NCBI RefSeq assembly: GCF_000420385.1
Contig: NZ_ATUV01000002.1
Coordinates: 124,001-188,000 of the forward strand
Direction of reading: 5' to 3'
DNA: 64,000 nucleotides
From: Hippea alviniae EP5-r
Lineage (GTDB): Bacteria > Campylobacterota_A > Desulfurellia > Desulfurellales > Hippeaceae
Shown: positions 51,022 to 60,378 of the stretch, in pieces
Layout: each line of letters begins with the position of its first letter
Numbering within the stretch: position 1 is the stretch's first letter
Translations under genes and position numbers: made by a program
Notes under the pieces: generated by a model
The model's database searches: none
Seen by the model: only the letters and a program-made list of their open reading frames with translations
Told to the model about the DNA's origin: nothing

Positions 51022-51594
51022 ATGTTTAAGTTCAAGTGTATCAGCTCCTACTGTGTCGATATGGGCAATAAGCTCTTCGTAAAGGCAATTAAAGAAGATG
51101 GTAATGTCGATTTACTGATATACGGCAGACATACAGACATAGATACGCTCGTATTAATGGAAGTTGAAGGCAAGATAAAAAACACAAACAAACCGTATCT
51201 TGTGGTTGATTCGGTAAACATAATAGACAGGTTTGAGAAGATAAGAGAGTCGTTCTCAAAACTATCCGTAGGTATGCTATTTTTGGAGATATCATACAGG
51301 GCAAACTGCTGCTTCAATTTACTGATAAGATGCTTAAACAAGCTTAAAGAGTGGGATAGCTTACTATCCCTTGTCTGCTTTTTGTATCTATTTTTAGAAG
51401 AGAATGGAGTGATGGACAGAAGCATATTCACACCAGAACAGATAGAGATGATTAACGAACTAACACAAGAGAAACCCAAAATACCAAAAACTAACGAAAA
51501 AATGATATTAAACAGCTTAAAAAACACCCTAATAAAAGAGATTCAAAACTATTTAGGAAGAGAACTAAACAGCTTAAAACTCCTTAAACTATGA
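51022..51594 (+). CDS. Probable DNA repair protein RecO (divergent)
   Basis: 190 residues. The first 75 residues look like an OB-fold: CVDMGNKLFVKAIKEDGNVD, then LLIYGRHTDID and LMEVEGKIKNTNKPYLVV. The rest is helical, with a C-terminus lacking the zinc cysteines of many RecO proteins. Short RecO proteins of this type occur in Campylobacterota, but similarity is low and I would not exclude another OB-fold protein. It overlaps dtd at ATGA and has a leaderless promoter. Confidence 0.48.
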   Translation: MFKFKCISSYCVDMGNKLFVKAIKEDGNVDLLIYGRHTDIDTLVLMEVEGKIKNTNKPYLVVDSVNIIDRFEKIRESFSKLSVGMLFLEISYRANCCFNLLIRCLNKLKEWDSLLSLVCFLYLFLEENGVMDRSIFTPEQIEMINELTQEKPKIPKTNEKMILNSLKNTLIKEIQNYLGRELNSLKLLKL

Positions 51595-52046
51595 GAGCAG
51601 TAATTCAGCGGGTAAAAAAAGCATATGTTGAAGTCGATGGCAAAATCACAGGCAGTATAGAAAAAGGGCTGCTTGTTCTTTTGTGCGTGTGTGAAGATGA
51701 TACAGAAGAAGATATAAAATACATGGCAAAAAAAATAATCAACATGAGAATATTCTCCGACGAAAACGGCAAATTCAATCTATCGTTAAAAGATGTAGGC
51801 GGAAAACTTCTTGTTATAAGCCAATTTACACTTGCAGCCGATACAAAGAAAGGCAACAGGCCTTCATACTTCTATGCAGCAAAACCGGAAAAAGCAAAAC
51901 AATTTTACGAAAAATTCAACGAGATATGCAAAAAAGAGCATGATATCGAAGTCCAAACCGGTATCTTTGCGGCCCACATGGATGTGCATCTAATAAACGA
52001 CGGGCCTGTTACGATTTACATAGACTCAAAAGTCAACCGTCAATAA
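51591..52046 (+). CDS. dtd: D-aminoacyl-tRNA deacylase
   Basis: 151 residues. Removes D-amino acids (and Gly from tRNA-Ala) from tRNAs. The start MRAVIQRVKKAYVEVDG, the catalytic SQFTLAADTKKGNRPSY and the HLINDGPVTIYID motif with the cross-subunit GP pair are all intact. It overlaps the upstream gene by four bases and the convergent cyclase gene by seven. Confidence 0.95.
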   Translation: MRAVIQRVKKAYVEVDGKITGSIEKGLLVLLCVCEDDTEEDIKYMAKKIINMRIFSDENGKFNLSLKDVGGKLLVISQFTLAADTKKGNRPSYFYAAKPEKAKQFYEKFNEICKKEHDIEVQTGIFAAHMDVHLINDGPVTIYIDSKVNRQ

Positions 52047-53929
52047 TTCTCTTCTGTCCACATAGACGGCTCAAATCTTACAACCCTGTTGCGGCCACTC
52101 TGTTTTGCCTTATACATAGCAACATCGCTGAATTTTATACATTGCCACAGATTCTTTGAATCTTCTGGGAATATGGAAACACCAATGCTTAATGTTTTCT
52201 TCAGTATATTACCCTGAACAACAATTTCTGTCCTTTCCACTTCAGACCTTATACGTTCTGCAACATCTAAAGCCATCTCGTCATCAACATCGTTGAGTAG
52301 AATTAAAAACTCTTCTCCGCCAAACCTTATAGCTAAATCGGATTCTCTTATGGACTTCGTTATAGCCTTTACAACGCCTTTTAGCACTTCATCGCCAACA
52401 TTGTGTCCATACACATCGTTAACTTGTTTGAAGAAATCTATATCACACATGAGTATTCCAGCATTGGTATTCCTTCTTTTTACCCCTGCTGCAAATGTCT
52501 GAGCAAACTCATCAAGGAATCTTCTGTTATAAAGACCCGTTAATGGGTCTCTCATCGTTGACTCTTTAAGCTGACTCAACAGTCTTTTTGCTTCTATAAC
52601 AGGTGCCGCTTCTTTTAAGAAGACTTTAAGCCTTTTAACCTTAGTGCAGAGTTCATCATTTTTCTCCTTATCGTCAAACACAAGCTGAACAACACTACCG
52701 ACGCTCCCGCCGACCATCAAAGGAAGACAGATATGATTCTTCTCCTTTGAATAAAGAAAGCTTAAGCAAACTTCTTTTTCCAAGAACGAGTTGACTTCTT
52801 TTGCTGTTCTTGCGGCCCTACAAAGAGTGCAGTCTATAAGCATATCCTGCTTACACATCATCTTCTCATCGCCATATACGCTAATCTGTTTCATTGCATT
52901 CTTGCTGTTGTTAACTTCAAATATGTTAAACTGCTTTATGCCAAACTCATCTTTTATAAGGTCGAATATTCTCTTATAAACGGCATTAACATCCAAATCA
53001 TCTTCAATTGTCTTCTTAAAGAGCAACAATTTATAACTCTCATCTACAAACCTGTTAAAATTTTCAACCAGAACACCAAGTTCGTCTGAGCCTTTATAGG
53101 GAAGTTTTAACTCTGGCGATATCTCTTCTTCAACAAGCTTCTTTGATAATTCACCCATTCTTCTTAAATGACTTGTAATCGTTGATACAATAATCATAAA
53201 CACAACGGCAGCTATAACAGTTATACCTGCTCCCATAAGAACACTATTTAAGGTGGTAATCAACATGTCTTTTTCTTTTCTTATCTTGTAATCCTTTACA
53301 ACCCTATCTATGTCATCAAGATAAAAACCGCTTCCTACAACCCATCTCCATGGATAAAAATACCCAACATACGATATTTTTGGATAACAGACCTTACTAT
53401 CTTCTCCGAGCTTTGGCCAGCAGTAACTGACAAAACCCCCACCTTGAGCTTTTATAATCCTTGCCATCTCTCTGAATACATAAACACCATTTTTATCCTT
53501 AAAATCCCAAACGCTTTTGCCGTTTAAGGAAGGTTTCGGCGGGTCAAGTATCATTATGCCATCAAGCGTATTTATCCAAACATAATCATAATTTGATATA
53601 TTCTTACCAACATTATACCTGATTGAATTTACGAATTCTATCGCTTTTCTTTTTGCTACATCTTCACTATACTCACCTTTTTTAAATGATTCATAATATT
53701 TTTCTATTCCATCTATGGCTATGTTTACAATACTTCTTACCGTATCTTTCTGACTATTTATAAGTCTTGCTTTATATATTTCCGCTTCTCTATTTATAGA
53801 CCTTATATTAACAAGAACATAATACGAGTACCCTACCATACCGATAAGAGCTATAGAGACAAGATATGCGCCTATAATTTTAAAACGTATGCTCCGAGAA
53901 AAAAACCACCTCTTAAACTCGTCAAACAT
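52040..53929 (-). CDS. Diguanylate cyclase with Cache and GAF-like sensor domains
   Basis: 629 residues. Membrane helix at about 16-38; periplasmic single Cache domain (about 45-215, DYVWINTLDGIMILDP and WRWVVGSGFYLDD); second helix 222-250; HAMP; a GAF-like region (300-455) with cysteines at 359, 367, 370 and 388; and a GGDEF domain with MRDPLTGLYNRR and GGEEF at 537-541. The inhibitory site R-E-S-D (528-531) stands five residues before it, so the enzyme is likely active and feedback-controlled. Product c-di-GMP could act on the MshE-like pilus ATPase in this window. Confidence 0.92.
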   Translation of the reverse strand: MFDEFKRWFFSRSIRFKIIGAYLVSIALIGMVGYSYYVLVNIRSINREAEIYKARLINSQKDTVRSIVNIAIDGIEKYYESFKKGEYSEDVAKRKAIEFVNSIRYNVGKNISNYDYVWINTLDGIMILDPPKPSLNGKSVWDFKDKNGVYVFREMARIIKAQGGGFVSYCWPKLGEDSKVCYPKISYVGYFYPWRWVVGSGFYLDDIDRVVKDYKIRKEKDMLITTLNSVLMGAGITVIAAVVFMIIVSTITSHLRRMGELSKKLVEEEISPELKLPYKGSDELGVLVENFNRFVDESYKLLLFKKTIEDDLDVNAVYKRIFDLIKDEFGIKQFNIFEVNNSKNAMKQISVYGDEKMMCKQDMLIDCTLCRAARTAKEVNSFLEKEVCLSFLYSKEKNHICLPLMVGGSVGSVVQLVFDDKEKNDELCTKVKRLKVFLKEAAPVIEAKRLLSQLKESTMRDPLTGLYNRRFLDEFAQTFAAGVKRRNTNAGILMCDIDFFKQVNDVYGHNVGDEVLKGVVKAITKSIRESDLAIRFGGEEFLILLNDVDDEMALDVAERIRSEVERTEIVVQGNILKKTLSIGVSIFPEDSKNLWQCIKFSDVAMYKAKQSGRNRVVRFEPSMWTEENY

Positions 53930-53961
53930 ACACCTATTCCTTTGGTTCTTTTTTGTTTCCC

Positions 53962-53990
53962 AACATAAAATATAATTTTGTTATTGTCAA
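53962..53990 (-). promoter_or_regulatory. Promoter of the diguanylate cyclase gene
   Basis: TTGACA (53990 to 53985), 17-base spacer, TATGTT (53967 to 53962) on the minus strand; AAAGGAATAGG follows before the ATG. Confidence 0.65.
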
Positions 53991-54020
53991 TAAAAAATTA
54001 AAAGAAACAACAAAAACACC

Positions 54021-54049
54021 TTGTAATAAGTTGTGTTTTTTTCTATAAA
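54021..54049 (+). promoter_or_regulatory. Promoter of queE (leaderless)
   Basis: TTGTAA (54021-54026), 17-base spacer, TATAAA (54044-54049). The GTG at 54058 lies eight bases behind the -10 with no ribosome site, so queE mRNA is probably leaderless. Confidence 0.62.
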
Positions 54050-54057
54050 CAATCTCT

Positions 54058-54693
54058 GTGAAAGCAAAGGTCAGTGAGATTTTCTTCTCCATCCAAGGAG
54101 AAGGTAAATTTATAGGCCTAAAAGCGGCATTTATAAGGCTATGCGGATGTAATTTAAACTGCTACTTCTGTGATACAAAGTATGCCATCAACTGCACCGA
54201 TGAGTTTACAGACGAAGAGATACACTCTCAAATCCTGCAATTCAAAACAGAAAATGTTATATTTACGGGTGGTGAGCCCACACTTCAAGATGAGTTCATA
54301 GCATACTTCATAAAAAAACACCAAAATTATAGATTCCTTCTTGAGACAAACGGCACCATATTTCCACAAAAAAGTATAGAGTTACTCGAGCATATCGTTG
54401 TAAGTCCCAAAATGTTTGCGCTAAATACAACCGTTCTGTTTAAGATAAAAAAGAGAGCAAAAAGCGTCGAGTTTAAGTTTGTAGTTGAAGAAAACTTCGA
54501 AGAAGAGATAGAACTTGCAAAAAAACTCAACCTAAAAGAGATAACGCTTCAACCTATCTGGTTTAAAGACACTCTAAACTCATATCTTGAAAAGACAAGA
54601 AAAATCATAGAAAAAGCAAAACAGTATGATATAAATGTTCGAGTCATTCCGCAGTTGCATAAAATTTTATACGGAAACAAGAAGGGGGTATAA
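54058..54693 (+). CDS. queE: 7-Carboxy-7-deazaguanine synthase
   Basis: 211 residues, a radical SAM enzyme of queuosine synthesis. Cluster motif C31-x3-C35-x2-C38 in CGCNLNCYFCDTKYA, preceded by EIFFSIQGEGKFIG; then VIFTGGEPTLQ. The start is GTG at 54058, as the conserved MKAKVSEIFFSIQGEG start shows. queC follows one base after the stop with GAAGGGGG as ribosome site. QueD and QueF are not in the window. Confidence 0.93.
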   Translation: MKAKVSEIFFSIQGEGKFIGLKAAFIRLCGCNLNCYFCDTKYAINCTDEFTDEEIHSQILQFKTENVIFTGGEPTLQDEFIAYFIKKHQNYRFLLETNGTIFPQKSIELLEHIVVSPKMFALNTTVLFKIKKRAKSVEFKFVVEENFEEEIELAKKLNLKEITLQPIWFKDTLNSYLEKTRKIIEKAKQYDINVRVIPQLHKILYGNKKGV

Positions 54694-54694
54694 A

Positions 54695-55414
54695 ATGAAA
54701 AAAGCAATCGTAATTTACTCTGGTGGTCTTGATTCAACCACATGTCTATTTTGGGCATTAGATGAGTTTGATGAAGTGCACACAATCACATTTTACTATG
54801 CACAAAGACACTCCATAGAAATAGATTACTCAAAAAAAACACTAAAAATCGCAGAAGAGATTAAGAAAAAAAGGGTATTTGCTCACTATTTCGACATAGA
54901 TTTATCCCAGATTGGCGGCAGTGCCCTAACAGATAAATTAATAGAAGTGCCAAAAAACAGAAGTGAAAAAGAGATAGAAAACGGCATACCGATAACCTAT
55001 GTACCTTTTAGAAACGGTGTATTTTTATCCATAACGGCAGCAATGGCTGAAAGGTTTGAGATTGAAAACATCGTGGGTGGCTGGAATATGCTTGACTATT
55101 CTGGATATCCAGATTGCAGAGATGAATTTTTAAATACATTTGAAAAGGCAATAAACTTAGGCACAAAGGCAGGTAGCGAAGGTAAAAGATTTAAAATCTT
55201 AACGCCACTTATAAGAATGAAAAAGTCAGAGATAATCCTATTTGGAAAAGAGCATGATGCAGACTATTCATACTCCTATTCCTGCTATAGCGGAGATAAG
55301 ACACCTTGTGGTGAATGCGATGCGTGTATTCTAAGGGCAAAGGGATTTAAAGAAGCTGGCTTAGAAGATGATTTTTTGGTAAGATTAAAGCGTGAAGGTC
55401 ATAACAGCACATAA
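54695..55414 (+). CDS. queC: 7-Cyano-7-deazaguanine synthase
   Basis: 239 residues; makes preQ0 from the product of QueE with ATP and ammonia. PP-loop VIYSGGLDSTTCLFWAL, the FYYAQRHSIEI motif, and the zinc site SCYSGDKTPCGECDACILR near the C-terminus. The ATG at 54695 is preferred to an upstream frame extension within queE. Its end overlaps the next gene by 23 bases. Confidence 0.95.
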   Translation: MKKAIVIYSGGLDSTTCLFWALDEFDEVHTITFYYAQRHSIEIDYSKKTLKIAEEIKKKRVFAHYFDIDLSQIGGSALTDKLIEVPKNRSEKEIENGIPITYVPFRNGVFLSITAAMAERFEIENIVGGWNMLDYSGYPDCRDEFLNTFEKAINLGTKAGSEGKRFKILTPLIRMKKSEIILFGKEHDADYSYSYSCYSGDKTPCGECDACILRAKGFKEAGLEDDFLVRLKREGHNST

Positions 55415-57971
55415 AAACCCAGATTTTGATGCAATAGCAAGTTGTGTAGCGGCAAAAAAACTGTATCCTGACGCAACTATATTCTTTCCAAAAATTCAGC
55501 ACAAATCAAAGAAGCAGTTTCTTTTGCAATCCTTAATATACCCATTCATGGAAGACAAAGAGTTTGAGCCAGATAAAGTTGATACGCTTATTGTTGTTGA
55601 TACACACTCATCTAAACGCATAGAACCACAGTTTGCTCAACTTGTAGGCAGTGTGAAAATAATCTGCTACGACCATCACAAAGATGGAGACTTAAAGTGC
55701 AATGAGAGTTATTTTGTCAATTACGGTGCAAACACAACCCAGCTTGTCGAAAAGATAATAGAAAAAAACATTGAAATAGACGAAGAAGAAGCAACACTAT
55801 TCATGCTCGGCATATACGCAGATACAGGCAGGCTAACATTCACATCAACGACGCCAAACAACATAAGAGCTGCCGCTTTTCTACTCGAAAAGGGTGCAGA
55901 TTTAGAAACCGTCAAGAGCCTTCTTGAAGAAGCTTTAACGGAGACAGAAATAATTATCCTAAACGAACTTGTTAGAAACAAAAGAATTTACGAGATACAT
56001 AACAAAAAAATTTTACTTTCGTTTGCATCACTCGACGAATATACATCCAATGTTGCAGGTGTTGTTTCAAAAATAATGAGCATAGACAACACAAACGCAG
56101 CGATCTGCATATTTAGAATGGGAACAACGACCTATGTTATAGGCAGATCAAACGACCTAGAAATTGATGTATCAAAAATGCTGAAAGAAATCGGTGGTGG
56201 CGGACATCCACAGGCTGCAAGTGCTACAATCAAAAATGCAACACTTATCGAGATAACAGAAAGACTAAGCCAGATAATAAAATTAGAGTTAATGGAAAAA
56301 ATAAAAGCAAAAGATATAATGAGTTTCCCACCCAAATATGTTTATACAGATGATACATTAGGGAAAGTGAACGAGATATTATCAAAAAGCGGCATGAACG
56401 CTTTAGTTGTTGTCGATAGAAAAACCGACAAAGTAGAAGGCATAATAACAAGACAGATAGTAAACAAAGCTATATATCACCACATGGAGAATGAACCAAT
56501 TGACCTTGTAATGAATACCGAAATAAAAACCGTTGATGAAGAGACGAGTTTTAATGTTGTAAAAGAGATAGTGCTCGATGAGAAACAGAGACTCATACCT
56601 GTTCTAAAAGACGGCAAATTGACAGGCGTTATAACGCGCACAAATATCTTAAAGTTTTTAAGCGAGAGCATAAATAGAGAAAAGCCACTGCAGCTTCAAA
56701 ATATCTCATCAAAGATAAAAAACATACTCCCACCCAATGTCTTAAACTGGCTTACAAAGATTGGTATGTTCTCAAAAACGCTTGGATTTAACAGCTATTT
56801 GGTTGGTGGTATTGTTAGAGACATAATAATGGGAGAAGAGAATCTTGATGTTGACATAGTAATAGAAGGTGATGGCATAGCATTTGCCAAAGAGTTTGCA
56901 AAAAAATACTCATGCAAGATAGCAACACACGAACGCTTTAAAACTGCAACAATAATAACACCCGATAATTTAAAAATTGATATAGCAACGGCAAGGGAAG
57001 AGTATTATGCTCTGCCAGGTGCTTTGCCCGTTGTCGAAAAAAGCTCAATAAAATTAGATTTATACAGAAGGGATTTTACCATAAACGCTTTAGCCGTAAA
57101 ACTTCATGATGAATTCGGAGAGCTGCTTGACTTTTTTGGCGGGTTAAACGACATCAAAAACGGAAAAATCAGGGTATTACACATGCTAAGCTTCATAGAC
57201 GACCCAACAAGAATGTATAGAGCTGTAAGGTTTGCCGCCCGCTTCGGTTTTGAGATAGGCAAACAGACAGATAGGCTAATAAAAACAGCCGTTGACTTGG
57301 GCGTAGTCAAAAGAGTTGAAAGAATTAGGATATTCCACGAGATAGTGCATATTCTAAATAATAACAATGTTAGAGAGAGCTTCGAAATGTTAAAAAGCTA
57401 TAGGCTAATAAGGGCTTTGGATAAAAGGTTTATAATCGATGAAAGAATCTTAAATTATTTGGAAGAGACAGAAGAGATTGTAAAGGGCTGCTCGCTTTTT
57501 TGTAAAGATAAAAACATTAAAAGAGAGCGAGTGTTCTTGAGTGTGCTTGAATATCTATTTAGAAGAACTGGAAGTTTTTGCGAGATTATAGGAGCAGATG
57601 AGTCAACATTTGAACAGATAAAAAAGATCACAAGCAAACTACCACAGGCAAATGGTATAATAAAGAAAAACGATGTTGACAATTTACAGATTTACAACGC
57701 TTTATCGTCTATGCCACTTGAAGGTGTTTTGGCACTGTATGTTCTTTCTAACAATAAAGACAGAGTGCTTCTCTACTTAGAAGATTTAATGCACAGAAAA
57801 CCACTAATAAAAGGCAAAGACCTTATAGATCTTGGGTTTAAACCATCTAAAATATTTTCTGAGATTATCCAAGATGTATTCAACAGACAGCTTTTAGGTG
57901 AGATAAAAGATAAAATTCAAGCAATAGAGTATGTAAAGAAGAAGTATAAAAATGAGAGAGATAATAATTAA
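55392..57971 (+). CDS. DHH phosphoesterase - CBS pair - tRNA nucleotidyltransferase fusion
   Basis: 859 residues. Residues 1-300: DHH/DHHA1 phosphoesterase (AHKNPDFDAIAS, VVDTHSSKRI, YDHHKDGD at 93-100, GGGGHPQAA). Residues 305-425: two CBS domains that may bind an adenine nucleotide. Residues 455-859: class II nucleotidyltransferase, LVGGIVRDIIMG and LDVDIVIEGDG (metal aspartates 486 and 488), then the helical body with RRDFTINALAVKL. It is a CCA- or A-adding enzyme or poly(A) polymerase. The same fusion occurs in some Aquificae and deltaproteobacteria. Start GTG at 55392. Confidence 0.88.
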   Translation: MKVITAHKNPDFDAIASCVAAKKLYPDATIFFPKIQHKSKKQFLLQSLIYPFMEDKEFEPDKVDTLIVVDTHSSKRIEPQFAQLVGSVKIICYDHHKDGDLKCNESYFVNYGANTTQLVEKIIEKNIEIDEEEATLFMLGIYADTGRLTFTSTTPNNIRAAAFLLEKGADLETVKSLLEEALTETEIIILNELVRNKRIYEIHNKKILLSFASLDEYTSNVAGVVSKIMSIDNTNAAICIFRMGTTTYVIGRSNDLEIDVSKMLKEIGGGGHPQAASATIKNATLIEITERLSQIIKLELMEKIKAKDIMSFPPKYVYTDDTLGKVNEILSKSGMNALVVVDRKTDKVEGIITRQIVNKAIYHHMENEPIDLVMNTEIKTVDEETSFNVVKEIVLDEKQRLIPVLKDGKLTGVITRTNILKFLSESINREKPLQLQNISSKIKNILPPNVLNWLTKIGMFSKTLGFNSYLVGGIVRDIIMGEENLDVDIVIEGDGIAFAKEFAKKYSCKIATHERFKTATIITPDNLKIDIATAREEYYALPGALPVVEKSSIKLDLYRRDFTINALAVKLHDEFGELLDFFGGLNDIKNGKIRVLHMLSFIDDPTRMYRAVRFAARFGFEIGKQTDRLIKTAVDLGVVKRVERIRIFHEIVHILNNNNVRESFEMLKSYRLIRALDKRFIIDERILNYLEETEEIVKGCSLFCKDKNIKRERVFLSVLEYLFRRTGSFCEIIGADESTFEQIKKITSKLPQANGIIKKNDVDNLQIYNALSSMPLEGVLALYVLSNNKDRVLLYLEDLMHRKPLIKGKDLIDLGFKPSKIFSEIIQDVFNRQLLGEIKDKIQAIEYVKKKYKNERDNN

Positions 57972-58494
57972 ACTTCCAAATTGGCTGAATAAAGAGTGCA
58001 AACAGAAAACCTTTTCAAACGATAAAGAGAAAATGGAGTTTGTGATAAACCTTACAAAAATAAATGTTGAAAACGGTGGTGGGCCATTTGGAGCAGCTAT
58101 CTTTTCAAAAACAGGCAAGCTTATATCCTGCGGCGTCAATCTGGTTTTGCAAAATAGACTATCTGTTTTACATGCAGAGATAGTGGCATTTTTAACGGCT
58201 CAGACTAAATTAAACACATACGACTTATCCAAAATTGGGGATTTTGAGCTTTTCTCATCGTCCGAACCGTGTGCCATGTGTCTTGGTGCGTGTTTATGGA
58301 GCGGAGTAAAACGAGTTGTGTTTGGAGCAGAGTCTTCTTATGCAAGAGAAATAGGTTTTGATGAAGGACCTGTATTTAATGAGTCTTGGGAATATTTAAA
58401 GAGAAAAGGCATAAAGGTAGAAGGCAGTCTTCTTAAAGAAAAAGCGATTGAAATTTTGCACCTTTACAAAAACAGAAACGGCATAATTTACTAA
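57952..58494 (+). CDS. Nucleoside/nucleobase deaminase (GuaD/TadA-type)
   Basis: 180 residues with a zinc deaminase site: the HAE motif in SVLHAEIVAFLTAQ and PCAMCLGACLWSGVKRVVFG. Compared with TadA it has a longer N-terminus, and FDEGPVFNESWEYL at the end fits guanine deaminase-like members. Substrate cannot be decided: guanine, a nucleoside or tRNA adenosine. It overlaps the preceding gene by 20 bases. Confidence 0.82.
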   Translation: MREIIIKLPNWLNKECKQKTFSNDKEKMEFVINLTKINVENGGGPFGAAIFSKTGKLISCGVNLVLQNRLSVLHAEIVAFLTAQTKLNTYDLSKIGDFELFSSSEPCAMCLGACLWSGVKRVVFGAESSYAREIGFDEGPVFNESWEYLKRKGIKVEGSLLKEKAIEILHLYKNRNGIIY

Positions 58495-58516
58495 AAAGGG
58501 CAGGTTTCCCCGCCCT
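58490..58516 (-). terminator. Terminator of the TRAP operon
   Basis: AGGGC-G...-GCCCT stem (58497-58516) between convergent genes. On the minus strand it is followed by TTTTTAGTAAATT, so it serves dctM; on the plus strand only a weak T stretch follows. Confidence 0.72.
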
Positions 58517-58525
58517 ATAGCAATT

Positions 58526-59800
58526 TTAGAAAATCTTAAAGATTATAAGAGAAAGTTGTGGTATGTATGTTGCAAGCAAAAGACCTACAAGATAAGTTAA
58601 AAACCACGGTATAGATGTTTTTGTTATATACTCTATACTCTTTCCCGTTATACCCATAGCAACAAATAGGTTCAAACCAACCGGTGGCGTTATCTCTCCT
58701 AATCCCATATTTATTGTGTAAATTATACCCAGCTGGATAGGGTTTATTCCCAAATGCATAGCTACAGGGAAAAACAAAGGTGCAGTAACCATGACTATAC
58801 TCGACGGTTCCATAAAAGCGCCAAATATGATTAAAAGAACATTAATACCTGCAAGGAACATTATTTTGCTAACATGGGCCTGAATTATCATGTCAGAAAG
58901 TTGTTGTGGTATCTGTTCAATAGTTAGAAAATACGCAAAAAGCATAGCATTTGCAATAATAAATAAAATCATTGCACTTGTTGCCGAAGCTTTAAGTATG
59001 ACTTTGGGAACATCGTTCCATGTCATATCCCTGTAAACAAACTTGGCTATAAAAAAGGCGTAAACAGCAGAAACGGCAGCGGCTTCTGTTGGCGTAAACA
59101 TACCGGAATAAATACCGCCGATTATAATAACTATAAGCATTAAAGCCCAAAAACTATCAACAAACGCCTTAAACCTCTCTTTTGCTGAAGCTTTTTGGCC
59201 TTTTTTAAATCCGGCTCTCCTTGCCATAAAATAAGTAAGAGCCATCAACATACCGGCTATAACTATGCCCGGTATGACACCGGCTAAAAACAAATCACCT
59301 ATGGACTGGTCAACCGTTACACCGTAAACTATCAACACGATAGACGGTGGAATTAGAATACCCAAAGAACCTGCCGTGGTTATTGAACCTATCGCAAATA
59401 CATCGGAATAACCGGCTTCCCTAATTGCAGGTATCATAATTGAACCAATAGCAGCAACAGTCGCAGGACCTGAACCGCTAACAGCTGCAAAAATGGCACA
59501 TGCCATAATGGATGTCATGGTCAAACCACCCGGAAGATGTCCAACCATAGTATGAGCAAAGTTTATTATCCTTTTAGCAGTTCCACCTTCAGATAAAAAA
59601 GCACCAGCTAAAACGAAAAACGGTATTGCCATTAAGGCAAACTTATCAAGAGCCGTAAAAAGTTTCTGGGCAATAGAAAGCATAGGAAGACCTGCTATAG
59701 TGTAGATAGCAACAGTTGCTGTCATACCCAAAGCTACAGCTATAGGAACATCTATAGCTATTAGAAAAAATAAAATGCCCGCTACTATCAAAATTGTCAC
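58526..59800 (-). CDS. dctM: TRAP transporter large permease DctM
   Basis: 424 residues, about twelve helices. The VAGILFFLIAIDVPIAVALG start, LSEGGTAKRIINFAHTMVGH and LIPPSIVLIVYGVTVDQSIG are standard for the large subunit, as is MYSGMFTPTEAAAVSAVY-like GIYSGMFTPTEAAAV. It takes up organic acids with sodium or protons. It overlaps dctQ by four bases. Confidence 0.95.
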   Translation of the reverse strand: MTILIVAGILFFLIAIDVPIAVALGMTATVAIYTIAGLPMLSIAQKLFTALDKFALMAIPFFVLAGAFLSEGGTAKRIINFAHTMVGHLPGGLTMTSIMACAIFAAVSGSGPATVAAIGSIMIPAIREAGYSDVFAIGSITTAGSLGILIPPSIVLIVYGVTVDQSIGDLFLAGVIPGIVIAGMLMALTYFMARRAGFKKGQKASAKERFKAFVDSFWALMLIVIIIGGIYSGMFTPTEAAAVSAVYAFFIAKFVYRDMTWNDVPKVILKASATSAMILFIIANAMLFAYFLTIEQIPQQLSDMIIQAHVSKIMFLAGINVLLIIFGAFMEPSSIVMVTAPLFFPVAMHLGINPIQLGIIYTINMGLGEITPPVGLNLFVAMGITGKSIEYITKTSIPWFLTYLVGLLLATYIPQLSLIIFKIF

Positions 59801-60348
59801 TCTATCAAGCCCTCCTTCTCTTTTTCTTCAAGTTCGGCATCTATCCCCATCTTTTTAAGCTCAGATGCGGGCGTCAAAATAATATCGACTATCTTAACAA
59901 AAACTCTCCAGGTTGCCGTTATCATGGTAATAGGAACAACAAGATAAATAATCCAGAAAGGTATCTGAAGATCTATCGAAACCTGACCTGTCATGTAGTC
60001 AAATTTTACAAGTTGAACTCCCAAATAAGCAAGCATAACAAGGAAAAATAAAACTATAAGCCTCGAAAGAATAGTAACCGCCTTACACAACTTTGCCGGC
60101 AAAGCTTTGACAAGGGCATTGAAGGACATATGCATATCAACTTCAAAGCCATAACTGGCACCAAAAAGTGTCATCCATATAAATAGATAGGTAGTCAACT
60201 CACCCGCCCATACTATGCTTGCATTAAACACATACCTTGCTACAACATTAACAAAAGCAAGTATAGTAGCGGAAGACGCCAAGATAACCATCAATGTTTT
60301 ATCTACAGCACCCAAAACCCTATCTATCTTTTCAAGCGTCTCTCTCAT
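59797..60348 (-). CDS. dctQ: TRAP transporter small permease DctQ
   Basis: 183 residues with four helices; NVVARYVFNASIVWAGELT followed by TYLFIWMTLFGASYGF is the typical DctQ pattern with the conserved W-x-E-E/L element. It acts with DctM. A stable hairpin lies between it and dctP. Confidence 0.92.
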   Translation of the reverse strand: MRETLEKIDRVLGAVDKTLMVILASSATILAFVNVVARYVFNASIVWAGELTTYLFIWMTLFGASYGFEVDMHMSFNALVKALPAKLCKAVTILSRLIVLFFLVMLAYLGVQLVKFDYMTGQVSIDLQIPFWIIYLVVPITMITATWRVFVKIVDIILTPASELKKMGIDAELEEKEKEGLIE

Positions 60349-60378
60349 ACTAAATCTCCAATGATAAAGTATCTTAAA

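Noticed and set aside
53930-54057. preQ1 riboswitch upstream of queE
   Set aside because: I looked for the short pseudoknot pattern of preQ1 aptamers. The region is only an AT-rich divergent promoter, and the predicted queE start site leaves no leader.
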